Source: JAOAFT01 sp035390885 (lineage in GTDB: Bacteria; Bacteroidota; Ignavibacteria; UBA10030). From it: a stretch of 56,558 nucleotides of DNA. The notes below the pieces were generated by a model, which saw only the letters and a program-made list of their open reading frames with translations, had not been told where the DNA came from and searched no databases. Of the stretch, positions 43,786 through 53,149 are shown piece by piece (the stretch's first letter is position 1; every line of letters begins with the position of its first letter). The stretch lies in assembly GCA_035390885.1 (NCBI GenBank), contig DAOOUW010000010.1:1-56558 (forward strand), read 5' to 3'. A program made the position numbers and the translations under genes.

Positions 43786-44142
43786 GTTTTTTTGCACTCT
43801 TAGCACAATTTTTCACTGACTTCTCTCTTGAGCTAACGATACTCCAACAGCATTTCAAATCCATTTTTTTCTATGGATAATTCTATTCCATCTACCGATT
43901 CTTGCTAATAGAATATTATAATGTTAATACAGAAACAATTTGAAATTCAAATATATTTCCTAATTCTAAAGTATTATGCAGTTAATACTTTCAATAGCAT
44001 GACTATCACTTCACTTTGTATTCAATTGTGATATGGCGGATTCAGAATCAGAATAAAGATTCGTAAAGGTAATTTTCTATTGAGACATGATTTTTTCAAA
44101 AACAAATTGTATATACATATTACCATAGAGAAGGTAAGAGCG
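43786..44142. other. A+T-rich intergenic region between the kamA operon and the Mut7-C gene
   Basis: About 350 bases, very A+T-rich, between divergent genes. Apart from the kamA-operon promoter just to its left I see no convincing gene, repeat or RNA. TATATA near 44111-44116 could be a -10 for the Mut7-C gene, which would favour its later ATG. Confidence 0.4.
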
Positions 44143-44904
44143 ATGTGTACCACAGTTAAAAGAATATTCGTACGCTGTTATGCTGAATTAAATGAGTTCC
44201 TTCCTCTAGAACATCGGCACAATGAGTTTCCATTATTATTTTCTGAGCCATTCAATGTTGCAAAGTTACTCGATAGATTAAATATTCCTTTAAATAGCGT
44301 CGAGATTATTCTCGTCGATGGCAAATCGGTATCAGCAAAGTTTTCTCTTTCCGAAGGGAACCGTATAAGTCTCTATCCAGTATTCGAATCATTTGATATT
44401 CGCTCGTTACTCCATCTCCATTCAGCGCCTCTTCGGCACATCAAATTTATTGCCGATGTACACCTCGGCAAACTTGCTCGCTATCTTCGACTCTTTGGAT
44501 TCGATACCGCATATAATTCATCATTCTCGTTCAGCTCTATTTTATCCATTGCAGAATTAGAGCAACGTTGCATCCTTAGTAAAAGTATTGCATACAAAGA
44601 AAAACCATCTGTTACAAAATACTTCCACATCCAGAGTTCAATTCCTGAAGAACAACTTACTGAAACTTTTTCACGATTTGATTTATGGCAATCCAGTAAA
44701 CCATTTAATCGATGCCTTAAGTGTAACACACTTTTAGTAAAGCGCTCTATTGATAATGTAAATAAGAATAAAATTCCTCCTCGCATTCTTACTATGTTTA
44801 ATGAGTATATGTGCTGTTCATCATGCCAACAATACTATTGGAAAGGCTCTCACTACAAAAGAATGGAAGAATTTATCGGAGAATTTCTTAGACCTTGTTT
44901 ATAA
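44143..44904 (+). CDS. Mut7-C ubiquitin-like/PIN-type RNase protein with degenerate active site
   Basis: 253 residues from ATG 44143 (a longer start at 44080 is possible but adds residues unlike the family). N-terminal ubiquitin-like domain (~1-85), then a Mut7-C PIN-type domain: KFIADVHLGKLARYLRLFGF with D105 and D121, and a zinc-ribbon end (RCLKCN ... CCSSCQQYYWKGSHYKRM). The family usually has LTRD for another catalytic aspartate; here it reads LSKS (residues 145-148). RNase activity may therefore be lost or altered. It is convergent with the flippase gene, 4 bases away. Confidence 0.82.
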   Translation: MCTTVKRIFVRCYAELNEFLPLEHRHNEFPLLFSEPFNVAKLLDRLNIPLNSVEIILVDGKSVSAKFSLSEGNRISLYPVFESFDIRSLLHLHSAPLRHIKFIADVHLGKLARYLRLFGFDTAYNSSFSFSSILSIAELEQRCILSKSIAYKEKPSVTKYFHIQSSIPEEQLTETFSRFDLWQSSKPFNRCLKCNTLLVKRSIDNVNKNKIPPRILTMFNEYMCCSSCQQYYWKGSHYKRMEEFIGEFLRPCL

Positions 44905-44908
44905 AGCG

Positions 44909-46393
44909 TTAACGTACTCGAGATATTCCTGCCTTAGAGAATAAATCAAACAACGACAATACTTCCCGGCAAGAAACAATACCGGTAGAAATAATTGCGA
45001 GACAATAAAAACAAATGATTACAACTTTGTAAAGAATCGAACTCCATTGCAGTGGCTCAAGGTGCAAAACAAGAGCAAAAATATATGCAGCGCCTGTAAA
45101 AAGCAACAGTATGAATACTTTACGCCATTCATATTGAATAGTATAGAATTTTCGAGATACAAAATACATACTCACAGCCATTACAATATAACTTGCCGCT
45201 GTTGCAAGCGCCGCCCCAGTAATATTTAATACAGGAATGAGAAGGACATTGACAACTACATTGATAATTGCGCCAGCTCCTGTTATAAGTGGAAGAAAGT
45301 AAGTCTTCTTTTCAATGTAAATACCAACGACAAAACAAGAAGAAAATCCAGAGAACATATAACCAAGCATAATAATGGGGACAATCAACGTCCCTTGCCA
45401 GTACATCGGTGGAAAGAAATGCTTACCAAACAACTGAAGCCTTACTAAATCATCTATAAAAAGTGAGACAACCAAAAACACAACTGACATCAAGAGAGTA
45501 AAATATGTAAACACCCTCGAGAATAATTTTGGCGCATCAGGTTCCTTTGCATGAGTTAAAAAGAATGGGCGCCACGCATAATCGAACATTCCCACAACAA
45601 GCATCATAAAAATCCCTAAGCGATAATTTAATTGGTAAAGACCCAATGTTGCGTCATTTGTCATTGCCTTTACGATTGGACGATCGATAACCTGCATTGC
45701 CATACTTGCGATCCCAGAAGGAATGTAGGGTACGCCAAAACTAAGCATTTGACGATAGAGTTGCTTTGGAAAACGAAATGTCAGTTGAGTACGAACGCTC
45801 TTTACCATGAATAAGAATGTAAGCATCGAAGCAATGAGATTCGCAAGGAATACTCCTTCTGTATGCATTCCAATTCCAAGAAGAAAAACAATATTCAATA
45901 ATAACGTACAAACGATATTGACAAGTTTAAGAATAGCAAAGATATGCGCTTTCCGTTTCATCCGGAATGATGCAAAGGGAACAACGCACAGCGTATCAAA
46001 GAAAAGTATCCACGCAGCATAACGAACAAGAATAGCATCTGTTGCACGCATCCCAATAAGTTGTGCAAAGAAAGATGCATTGAGGTGGATGACAGTCGAA
46101 AAAATTAGCGATGTACCAAACAGCGAAAGGAATGGAACGCTAAAATTTTGCTTTTCATCGCCAAGGTCGAGCGACGATACAAAACGCATGTATGCCTGTT
46201 CCATTCCGTACGTATAAAAGACAAAGACAAAGGCAATGTATGCATACAAATTTGCTACAATACCATTTTCTGCTGGCAATAGAATATTAGCATAGAGCGG
46301 CACGATAAGGAAATTTAAGAGACGCCCGAGGATAGTACTGAGTCCGTAAATTGCAGTATCTTTACCGAGCTCAACTAATTTGGCACGCATCAT
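44909..46393 (-). CDS. Polysaccharide flippase (Wzx/MurJ-like MOP superfamily)
   Basis: 494-residue polytopic membrane protein with about 12-14 helices; N-terminus GKDTAIYGLSTILGRLLNFL and PLYANILLPAENG are typical of Wzx-like O-antigen/exopolysaccharide translocases that flip undecaprenyl-linked repeat units. It lies downstream of the polysaccharide cluster on the same strand, separated by accA and a thioesterase, and is probably its exporter. Confidence 0.88.
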   Translation of the reverse strand: MMRAKLVELGKDTAIYGLSTILGRLLNFLIVPLYANILLPAENGIVANLYAYIAFVFVFYTYGMEQAYMRFVSSLDLGDEKQNFSVPFLSLFGTSLIFSTVIHLNASFFAQLIGMRATDAILVRYAAWILFFDTLCVVPFASFRMKRKAHIFAILKLVNIVCTLLLNIVFLLGIGMHTEGVFLANLIASMLTFLFMVKSVRTQLTFRFPKQLYRQMLSFGVPYIPSGIASMAMQVIDRPIVKAMTNDATLGLYQLNYRLGIFMMLVVGMFDYAWRPFFLTHAKEPDAPKLFSRVFTYFTLLMSVVFLVVSLFIDDLVRLQLFGKHFFPPMYWQGTLIVPIIMLGYMFSGFSSCFVVGIYIEKKTYFLPLITGAGAIINVVVNVLLIPVLNITGAALATAASYIVMAVSMYFVSRKFYTIQYEWRKVFILLLFTGAAYIFALVLHLEPLQWSSILYKVVIICFYCLAIISTGIVSCREVLSLFDLFSKAGISRVR

Positions 46394-46420
46394 AAAGGTT
46401 GGATGAGAGACAAAATAATT

Positions 46421-46885
46421 CTAAGAATTACTGTTTGAGCTAAATAGTACAAGAAAAAATTTTGGCGCTCGCATTGGTTTTCCAGATACAGGATTAAAGA
46501 AACTATGCACTGTCCATCCTTCGACAAGCTTTTCACTTTCAGATTCGTTGAAGATATTATATTCGATCTTCAACGTTGCTTTCGGTAACTCATAAATAGA
46601 AGATTCTACAAGCACCAGCTCATCATAATGAGCTGGACGACGATAATGCGCATACGCTTCAACAACCGGTAAATATACATTTTGCTCTTCGAGTCGAGAA
46701 TATGGAACTCCTAATGAACGAATAAGGTCGGATCGACCAATTTCAAAGTACTCAAAGAATTTTGCGTGATACACAACACGCATTTGATCGGTATCAGCAT
46801 ATCGAACTCGAATTGACGAACGACATTTAGCGAGCGGGGATCGTGTTTCTACCCTTTTTTGCGCCAAGTTCTGCTCATTATCCAT
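46421..46885 (-). CDS. Acyl-CoA thioesterase, YbgC/4-hydroxybenzoyl-CoA type
   Basis: 154-residue hotdog-fold protein; catalytic region RVRYADTDQMRVVYHAKFFE contains the conserved Asp, followed by YFEIGRSDLIRSLG. Hydrolyses acyl-CoA or acyl-ACP; the chain is not predictable. It overlaps the 3' end of accA by 8 bases, so the two are translationally coupled, pointing to fatty-acid metabolism. Confidence 0.9.
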   Translation of the reverse strand: MDNEQNLAQKRVETRSPLAKCRSSIRVRYADTDQMRVVYHAKFFEYFEIGRSDLIRSLGVPYSRLEEQNVYLPVVEAYAHYRRPAHYDELVLVESSIYELPKATLKIEYNIFNESESEKLVEGWTVHSFFNPVSGKPMRAPKFFLVLFSSNSNS

Positions 46886-47831
46886 TTTTCCAAGCGCCCA
46901 TTCGAGAAAATTTTTCTATACGAAGTTGAACAAGACGTTTCGGTTCTATCTTCTTCAAAGATTTTAATTCTTCGATAAGCGCCTTTTTCAAAAGCGCTCC
47001 GGCTTGAAGCGGATCACGATGCGCTCCTCCAACAGGTTCAGACACAATTTTATCAATAACTCCATGCTCAAGCAAATCCATTGCAGTTAACTTCAATGCT
47101 TCTGCAGCTTGCTCCTTATATTCCCAACTTCGCCACAAAATGCTCGAGCAAGATTCAGGCGCAATGACAGAATACCATGCATTCTCTAACATTAGAATCC
47201 TATCGCCAACTCCGATACCAAGTGCACCGCCTGAAGCTCCTTCTCCGATAATTACCACAATAATTGGAACTTTCAGGTGAGACATTTCAAAAAGATTTCT
47301 GGCAATTGCTTCCGCCTGCCCTCGTTCCTCAGCTCCGAGACCGGGATAAGCTCCAGGCGTATCCAAAAAAGTAATAACAGGTTTTGAAAATTTTTCCGCT
47401 AAGTGCATCAATCTTAGAGCTTTTCGATAACCTTCGGGATTTGGCATTCCAAAATTCCTGTAGATATTGGATTTTGTATCTCTTCCCTTCTGATGCCCAA
47501 TAACCATTACTGTTTCATTCTCAAATGTTGCAAATCCACCAACAATTGCTTTATCATCTCCAAAGAACCGATCGCCATGGAGTTCAACAAAATTTTCCAT
47601 TAACATAGAAATATAATCAAGTGTATAGGGTCTTTCTGGATGACGAGCAAGTTGAACACGCTGCCATCTTGTCAAATTCGAATATACCGAAGTGCGAAGT
47701 TGCTCAATCTTCTCCTCAAGCATTGTTATTTCATCAGCAATATCAAGATTGTTGGCATATTTTCGCATCTCGGCAATTTTTTGTTCCAACTCTATAATCG
47801 GCCGTTCAAAGTCGAGAATTACTTTTGCCAT
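46878..47831 (-). CDS. accA: Acetyl-CoA carboxylase carboxyltransferase subunit alpha
   Basis: 317-residue AccA, the usual length. Transfers carboxyl from biotin to acetyl-CoA in malonyl-CoA synthesis together with AccD (not in the window). Signatures: LARHPERPYTLDYISM, GFATFENETVMVIGHQKGRD, NFGMPNPEGYRKALRLM, FLDTPGAYPGLGAEERGQAE, IIGEGASGGALGIGVGD and YSVIAPESCSSILW. Confidence 0.97.
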   Translation of the reverse strand: MAKVILDFERPIIELEQKIAEMRKYANNLDIADEITMLEEKIEQLRTSVYSNLTRWQRVQLARHPERPYTLDYISMLMENFVELHGDRFFGDDKAIVGGFATFENETVMVIGHQKGRDTKSNIYRNFGMPNPEGYRKALRLMHLAEKFSKPVITFLDTPGAYPGLGAEERGQAEAIARNLFEMSHLKVPIIVVIIGEGASGGALGIGVGDRILMLENAWYSVIAPESCSSILWRSWEYKEQAAEALKLTAMDLLEHGVIDKIVSEPVGGAHRDPLQAGALLKKALIEELKSLKKIEPKRLVQLRIEKFSRMGAWKNG

Positions 47832-47847
47832 AATTTTTCACGCTCCT

Positions 47848-49842
47848 TTACCTAATTGCTCGAATAAATGTCTTCATCAATATTTCTACATCAACCGAAA
47901 TGGATTGATTCCGAGCATAGTAAATTTCATACTGTTCTTTTTCTTTTTCAGTCAAACTTTTATCCGAGAGTAATTGTACTATTCCGGTAAGTCCTGGTTT
48001 ACCGAGATACGGTGTCGGAGATTTAGTTTCCACCAAAACTTGTTCATTGATTTCTCTTCCAACAAGACTGTATTTTCCTATCAACACCTTCGGAATATTT
48101 TGAACAAATACACTTTTATTTTCCTTTCTCAATATAACAAAAATTGGATAAACCGTCAGCAAAAGAAAAAGAGAGCACAGAATATCGAAAGCTCGCTTTG
48201 TAAATCTATTCAATGGTTTGTTGATATTATAAGAAAGCTCGACCAACGGCACTTCATCTAACATTTCTACACTTGCTTTTCCAACCAAAACTTCAAGAGT
48301 TCCAGGCACCATGTGAAACACAACGCCTTCAGTTTGATGGTCGCTAATGATCGTTAGCATTTGTTTATATGGAATTGAATGAGGAGCAAAAATAACATCG
48401 GTAATATTATATTCCCTTATCACTTTACGCAGTGAATCAACACTTGAAATTACAGGGACACCTAAAATGTTTTCTCCAATATGAGTATGAGTTGGCGATA
48501 CAAATCCAATAATATTGTATCCACTTGCAGGCTGATGACGAATTTTTTGTACAAGCTCTGTCGAGCTTTTCCCGGTGCCAAGTATAATAGCGCGACGCTG
48601 CCATAACGCAGGATTGCTATTGTATTTTCCTACCATACGATACAAAAAACGCCATCCTGGCAAAAGAATCACCGAAAAAATTCCGGAATACAGAATGAGG
48701 GCACGACTAAATGCATATTGCTTAAAAAATGCCGCCAATGCAGAAAGAATTACATAACTGGTAATCACTGCAAGAGCAGAATGAGTAAGCGACATCTTCC
48801 GTTTTGTGTATACTCCAAAAAATGCAAGCAAAGTAATTGTAAGTAAGATCGGAACTGGATAGATAATTGTGTATGCGTATGTTGGAAAAACAAATAATCT
48901 TCCCCTACGAATTAATTCTGCCAATAAGACACTGAGAGCAATACATACAGCATCGATTATGGCTACAGCATAGATTCGAATAAAAGCGGAAAGAGACGCA
49001 ACAAAGGATACAATAGCAATAGACAATTTTAACAACAGAACGAGAAATGGAGCAAAGGAATAATGCTTTTCGACATAAATCCGCATTGCTTCATAGAAGG
49101 CGCTTAATTCATCGATATTGCTCCGTTTTGTACTTTCCCCTTTATAATGAATTATTTGAGTCGAATGGACGTAGTAAATTTGCCATTCTCCTTTTTTGAT
49201 TCGATAACACCAATCTAAATCTTCACCGTAAAGATAAAAATCCTCATCTAAACCACCAACTTGTTCATAGACCGCCCGACGAAGAAACATACACGAACCA
49301 CTAATGGCGTCAACAGGATATGTTTCATCAGGACTTTTATAGGTAATATTGTATTTACCAAATATTTTGGATTCAGGGAATAACGAACTCAAGCCAAATA
49401 TTTTTGTAAACGCTACCCACGGAGTCGGAAAACTGCGACGACATGGAAGCTGAAGCGTGCCATCGGGATTCAATATTTTACATCCAACCATTCCTGCATC
49501 AGGATGAGCTTCCATAAAATCATACAAAACTTTTACAGTATCTTCCTGAACGAGCGTGTCTGGATTTATTAAAAATAGATATTTTCCATTGGCAATTTTT
49601 AATGCGCTATTATTTGCTCTTGCAAAACCTACATTCTCTTTATTCTCAATGAGTTTAACCTTAGGGAATCGTTTCCGAACCATGTCAACAGAGCCGTCAT
49701 CTGAAGCATTATCGACAACGATAATTTCGGAAGAATATTTTTTTAATGATTTATTCAATGAGACGAGCGCCTGATGAAGATAGTCCCGAACGTTGTAACT
49801 AACTATTATAACTGAAACGTCTGGTGACTTTTTTTGTGGCAT
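47848..49842 (-). CDS. GT2 glycosyltransferase fused to a degenerate polyprenyl-phosphate sugar transferase
   Basis: 664 residues from ATG 49842 (a GTG three codons upstream is possible). Residues ~6-250: rhamnosyltransferase-like GT2 (VSVIIVSYNVRDYLHQA, NENVGFARANNS-type core, INPDTLV, EDLDWCYRIKKG). Then about four membrane helices and a CoA-binding-like Rossmann domain (AIILGTGKSSTELVQKI). The C-terminal part begins like a bacterial sugar transferase (FTKRAFDILCSLFLLLTVYP) and has SLVGRE, but lacks the RVG..G..F..KFRTM stretch and the Asp-Glu dyad seen in the intact paralogue at 51737-53149. The priming transferase half is probably inactive. Part of the polysaccharide cluster. Confidence 0.85.
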   Translation of the reverse strand: MPQKKSPDVSVIIVSYNVRDYLHQALVSLNKSLKKYSSEIIVVDNASDDGSVDMVRKRFPKVKLIENKENVGFARANNSALKIANGKYLFLINPDTLVQEDTVKVLYDFMEAHPDAGMVGCKILNPDGTLQLPCRRSFPTPWVAFTKIFGLSSLFPESKIFGKYNITYKSPDETYPVDAISGSCMFLRRAVYEQVGGLDEDFYLYGEDLDWCYRIKKGEWQIYYVHSTQIIHYKGESTKRSNIDELSAFYEAMRIYVEKHYSFAPFLVLLLKLSIAIVSFVASLSAFIRIYAVAIIDAVCIALSVLLAELIRRGRLFVFPTYAYTIIYPVPILLTITLLAFFGVYTKRKMSLTHSALAVITSYVILSALAAFFKQYAFSRALILYSGIFSVILLPGWRFLYRMVGKYNSNPALWQRRAIILGTGKSSTELVQKIRHQPASGYNIIGFVSPTHTHIGENILGVPVISSVDSLRKVIREYNITDVIFAPHSIPYKQMLTIISDHQTEGVVFHMVPGTLEVLVGKASVEMLDEVPLVELSYNINKPLNRFTKRAFDILCSLFLLLTVYPIFVILRKENKSVFVQNIPKVLIGKYSLVGREINEQVLVETKSPTPYLGKPGLTGIVQLLSDKSLTEKEKEQYEIYYARNQSISVDVEILMKTFIRAIR

Positions 49843-49860
49843 TGTTCTCACATCAGAAGA

Positions 49861-50577
49861 CTAAATTTTACCAAAGAGGCTTTTGAATTTCAGCTTCCAA
49901 ACCAAAACCGCAGCTTCATAAACTATTTGCCGCGACATCTTTGAAACCCCACTGCGTCTATCAACAAAAATTATTGGAACTTCACAAATGCGAAAGCCCT
50001 TTTTCCATGCAAGAAAATTTGTTTCAATTTGAAAACTATATCCATTAGAATGAATTGAGTCTAAATCCAATGCTTCGAGTACTTTTCGACGATAACATTT
50101 AAATCCAGCAGTTGCATCATGGACTGGCATTCCAGTTATCACTCTCGTATAGAGATTTGCACAGTAGCTTAATATAAGCCGACTCATAGGCCAATTTACG
50201 ACATTTACACCAGATTTATACCGAGAGCCTATTACAACATCACATTCTTCTGCCTTTTTTAATAATGCAGGAATATATTTCGGATCATGCGAGAAATCTG
50301 CATCCATTTCAAAAATAAAATCATAGCTATGTTCTAATGCATACTTAAAACCTGTGACATAAGCAGTACCCAACCCCAACTTTCCTGCACGTTCTATTAA
50401 GAAGACACGATGTTCGCTTTTTTGAAACTCCTTTACAATTTTCGCAGTACCATCGGGCGAACCATCATCTACAACAAGAACATCAAAACAATCGCCTTGT
50501 TTTAATATTTCTTGAATAAGAGGAATAATATTTTCCGCTTCATTATAGGTTGGAATTATAACTAATGCTTTTTCCAT
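49861..50577 (-). CDS. Polyprenol monophosphomannose synthase-like GT2
   Basis: 238-residue GT2 of the dolichol/polyprenol-phosphate mannosyltransferase type: VIIPTYNEAENIIPLI, VVDDGSPDGTA, FEMDADFSHDPKYIPALL, VIGSRYKSGVNVVNWP, GFKCYRRKVLEAL. Transfers a hexose from a nucleotide sugar to a polyprenyl phosphate for later use on the outer side. No C-terminal membrane domain. In the polysaccharide cluster, 20 bases after the aminotransferase. Confidence 0.92.
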   Translation of the reverse strand: MEKALVIIPTYNEAENIIPLIQEILKQGDCFDVLVVDDGSPDGTAKIVKEFQKSEHRVFLIERAGKLGLGTAYVTGFKYALEHSYDFIFEMDADFSHDPKYIPALLKKAEECDVVIGSRYKSGVNVVNWPMSRLILSYCANLYTRVITGMPVHDATAGFKCYRRKVLEALDLDSIHSNGYSFQIETNFLAWKKGFRICEVPIIFVDRRSGVSKMSRQIVYEAAVLVWKLKFKSLFGKI

Positions 50578-50597
50578 TTGTCATTTCTCAAAGTCTT

Positions 50598-51698
50598 TTA
50601 TAAAGCTTCAATAACACTCTTTGCGATATATTCTTGTTGTTCATCATCTAATTCCGTATGCATTGGCAATGATAACACTTCCTTAGCAATGTTTTCAGTT
50701 ACAGGCAGAGAGCCTTCAGAAAATTCTTTTGTTCGATAAGCATTCTGTAAATGAAGCGGAATAGGATAATAAATTGCGTGCGGGATATTTTTCTTTCGTA
50801 AATGTTCTGCAACATGATCACGATTCTTTAGGCGCAACGTGTACTGATGATACACATGTTTTCCATACGGCGCTACAAACGGTAATTGAAGAGAAGCATT
50901 TGTAAATAAATTATTGTATTTCTTTGCAAATTCACGACGAGCGGATATCCATTTATCGAGGTATCGTAACTTTACACGCAACATTGCAGCTTGTAGCGTA
51001 TCGAGTCGGCTATTTAAACCTATTATTTCATGTTTATAGCGCTCTTTTGAACCATGAGTTATAATCATTCGCATTGTTTCCGCTAGAGCGGGATCATTTG
51101 TAATTACCATTCCACTATCACCAAATCCACCTAAATTCTTGCTGGGGAAAAAGCTAATGCAACCAATCGTACCAAGTGTGCCAACCTTTTTCCCTTTATA
51201 TTCGGCACCAATTGCCTGACACATATCTTCTATAACAAAAAGATTATGCTGACGTGCAATCTCAAGCAATGGGTCCATATCAACCGATTGGCCATAGAGA
51301 TGAACCGGAAGTATTGCTTTAGTTTTAGAAGTAATTGCCTTTTCAATTTTGTTTGGCTCCATTGTAAATGTCTTCTCGTCGATATCAACATACACCGGCT
51401 TTGCTCCAAGTAATGCAAGCATTTCTACTGTTGCAACAAATGTAAACGAAGTGGTAATAACTTCGTCGCCTCGTCCTATACCAAGAGCCATTAAGGCAAC
51501 AAGCAAAGCGTCCGTTCCCGAAGCGCATCCAACAGCATAACGAGCTCCTAAATATGCCGCAATTTCATTTTCAAATTGCGCAACATCACTCCCCAAAATA
51601 TATTGCCCTGATTCAATAACACGAAGAGCTGCGGCATCAATTTCTGATTTTATTTTATTATACTGTCCTACAACATCAACCATTTGAATTGGCTTCAT
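50598..51698 (-). CDS. DegT/DnrJ/EryC1-family sugar aminotransferase
   Basis: 366-residue PLP aminotransferase that makes amino sugars from UDP- or dTDP-keto sugars. PLP lysine in ISFFPSKNLGGFGDSGMVIT; YAVGCASGTDALLVALMALG and EDMCQAIGAEYKGKKVGTLG are family signatures. Probably supplies an amino sugar for the repeat unit. 38 bases after the glycosylphosphotransferase gene. Confidence 0.93.
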   Translation of the reverse strand: MKPIQMVDVVGQYNKIKSEIDAAALRVIESGQYILGSDVAQFENEIAAYLGARYAVGCASGTDALLVALMALGIGRGDEVITTSFTFVATVEMLALLGAKPVYVDIDEKTFTMEPNKIEKAITSKTKAILPVHLYGQSVDMDPLLEIARQHNLFVIEDMCQAIGAEYKGKKVGTLGTIGCISFFPSKNLGGFGDSGMVITNDPALAETMRMIITHGSKERYKHEIIGLNSRLDTLQAAMLRVKLRYLDKWISARREFAKKYNNLFTNASLQLPFVAPYGKHVYHQYTLRLKNRDHVAEHLRKKNIPHAIYYPIPLHLQNAYRTKEFSEGSLPVTENIAKEVLSLPMHTELDDEQQEYIAKSVIEAL

Positions 51699-51736
51699 TT
51701 CTATTTCTTTCTATACTAAAATCTATCTTTCAACTA

Positions 51737-53149
51737 TCACGTATGTCCCTTACCGGTAATCATTACGTACAGTGTATTGATTAATATTTTTAAATCCAAC
51801 CGCCACGAAATATTTTCAATGTAATAAAGATCATATTTCAATTTCATTTTTACATCTTCAATACTTTCATCGTACTTATGCTTTATTTGAGCCCATCCGG
51901 TAATGCCCGGACGAACACGATGGCGCCGATTATAGAGAGGAATTTCTTTAGTCAATTTGTCAACAAAGTATGGCCGTTCAGGACGAGGACCTACAAGGCT
52001 CATATCTCCTTTGAGCACATTTATAAATTGTGGTAATTCATCCAGATGGGTCTTACGCAAAATCCTACCGACTCTTGTAACTCGAGGATCATTCTTACCT
52101 GCCCAAACCGGACCTGATTGTTTTTCTGCATCAGTACGCATGGTTCTAAATTTTAAGATCTTAAAGTGCATGCCATTTTTCCCGACTCGTACCTGTTTGT
52201 AAAATACCGGACCTTTCGACGTGAGTTTAATCGAAAGAGCAATGACAATCCATAATGGAAGCGATATAATAATAGCTGTAACAGAAACTAGAATATCAAA
52301 TGCCCTTTTTATTGCTTCTTCCCACTCATTCATTATTTGAGGACGGACTTCCATCAAAGGCATACCATAGATAGAATTTATTCGAGCCTGTCCACTTACA
52401 ATATCATACAGGTCAGGTACAATTTTAATTGACACATCGTCACGGTCGCAGTAACGCAAAACTTCAAGGAGAGCATCATGTTCAGTAGAATCAAGTCCGA
52501 TTAGAACCGAGCGAATTTTATACTTTTCTATTAAAGAAGGCAATTGCGAAATTGTACCGAGAATTGTTTGACCCTTATAAATAGTACTCTTTAATTTTGA
52601 CTGGATTTTTTTTTCTGTTGTAACAAATCCTTCCATTGCATATCCGAGCGATGGATGACGCAGAATCATATCGCATAACCTGAAGGCTTGTTCAGACCAC
52701 CCAACAACAATTGTGGGACGAACTCCTATCCCTGTAAGTAAAAGCCGTCGTTGAATATAACGCAGAAGAAGTCTTCCGGTGATAACAAATGCAGAAAGAA
52801 TCAACCAATAGTACACGATAACCAATCGGATATCCATCGGCGCACCAATGGATACTTCATCAATGAAGATAAGAAAGAACAACAATAAAACACCTATAGT
52901 GTTGGCTTTCAGAATTGTAACGACCTCATCGACGCGCGACTGTTCATACCAGTCACGATATAACCCAAATAGACCATAAAACAGAAGCCAATATATGTAT
53001 ATTACTATCATCGGTAAGAGAAGCGCCGGTTCATTTTCGTATGGAATCAATCCGCTTCGAATTCTGAAATAGTAATAAATTCCGTATGCAATGTTAATTG
53101 TAAAGAAATCAACAGCAAACGTCGAAAGAATTCCTTTTTTAATTTTCAT
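51737..53149 (-). CDS. Polyprenyl glycosylphosphotransferase (WcaJ/WbaP type)
   Basis: 470 residues: about four membrane helices (1-130), a CoA-binding-like domain, and an intact C-terminal sugar transferase: VFYKQVRVGKNGMHFKILKF-RTM, catalytic DE in THLDELPQFINVLKGDMS, LVGPRPERP, RVRPGITGWAQI. It transfers a hexose-1-phosphate to undecaprenyl phosphate and thereby primes the polysaccharide repeat. Its start overlaps the wecB stop by 4 bases. Confidence 0.93.
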   Translation of the reverse strand: MKIKKGILSTFAVDFFTINIAYGIYYYFRIRSGLIPYENEPALLLPMIVIYIYWLLFYGLFGLYRDWYEQSRVDEVVTILKANTIGVLLLFFLIFIDEVSIGAPMDIRLVIVYYWLILSAFVITGRLLLRYIQRRLLLTGIGVRPTIVVGWSEQAFRLCDMILRHPSLGYAMEGFVTTEKKIQSKLKSTIYKGQTILGTISQLPSLIEKYKIRSVLIGLDSTEHDALLEVLRYCDRDDVSIKIVPDLYDIVSGQARINSIYGMPLMEVRPQIMNEWEEAIKRAFDILVSVTAIIISLPLWIVIALSIKLTSKGPVFYKQVRVGKNGMHFKILKFRTMRTDAEKQSGPVWAGKNDPRVTRVGRILRKTHLDELPQFINVLKGDMSLVGPRPERPYFVDKLTKEIPLYNRRHRVRPGITGWAQIKHKYDESIEDVKMKLKYDLYYIENISWRLDLKILINTLYVMITGKGHT

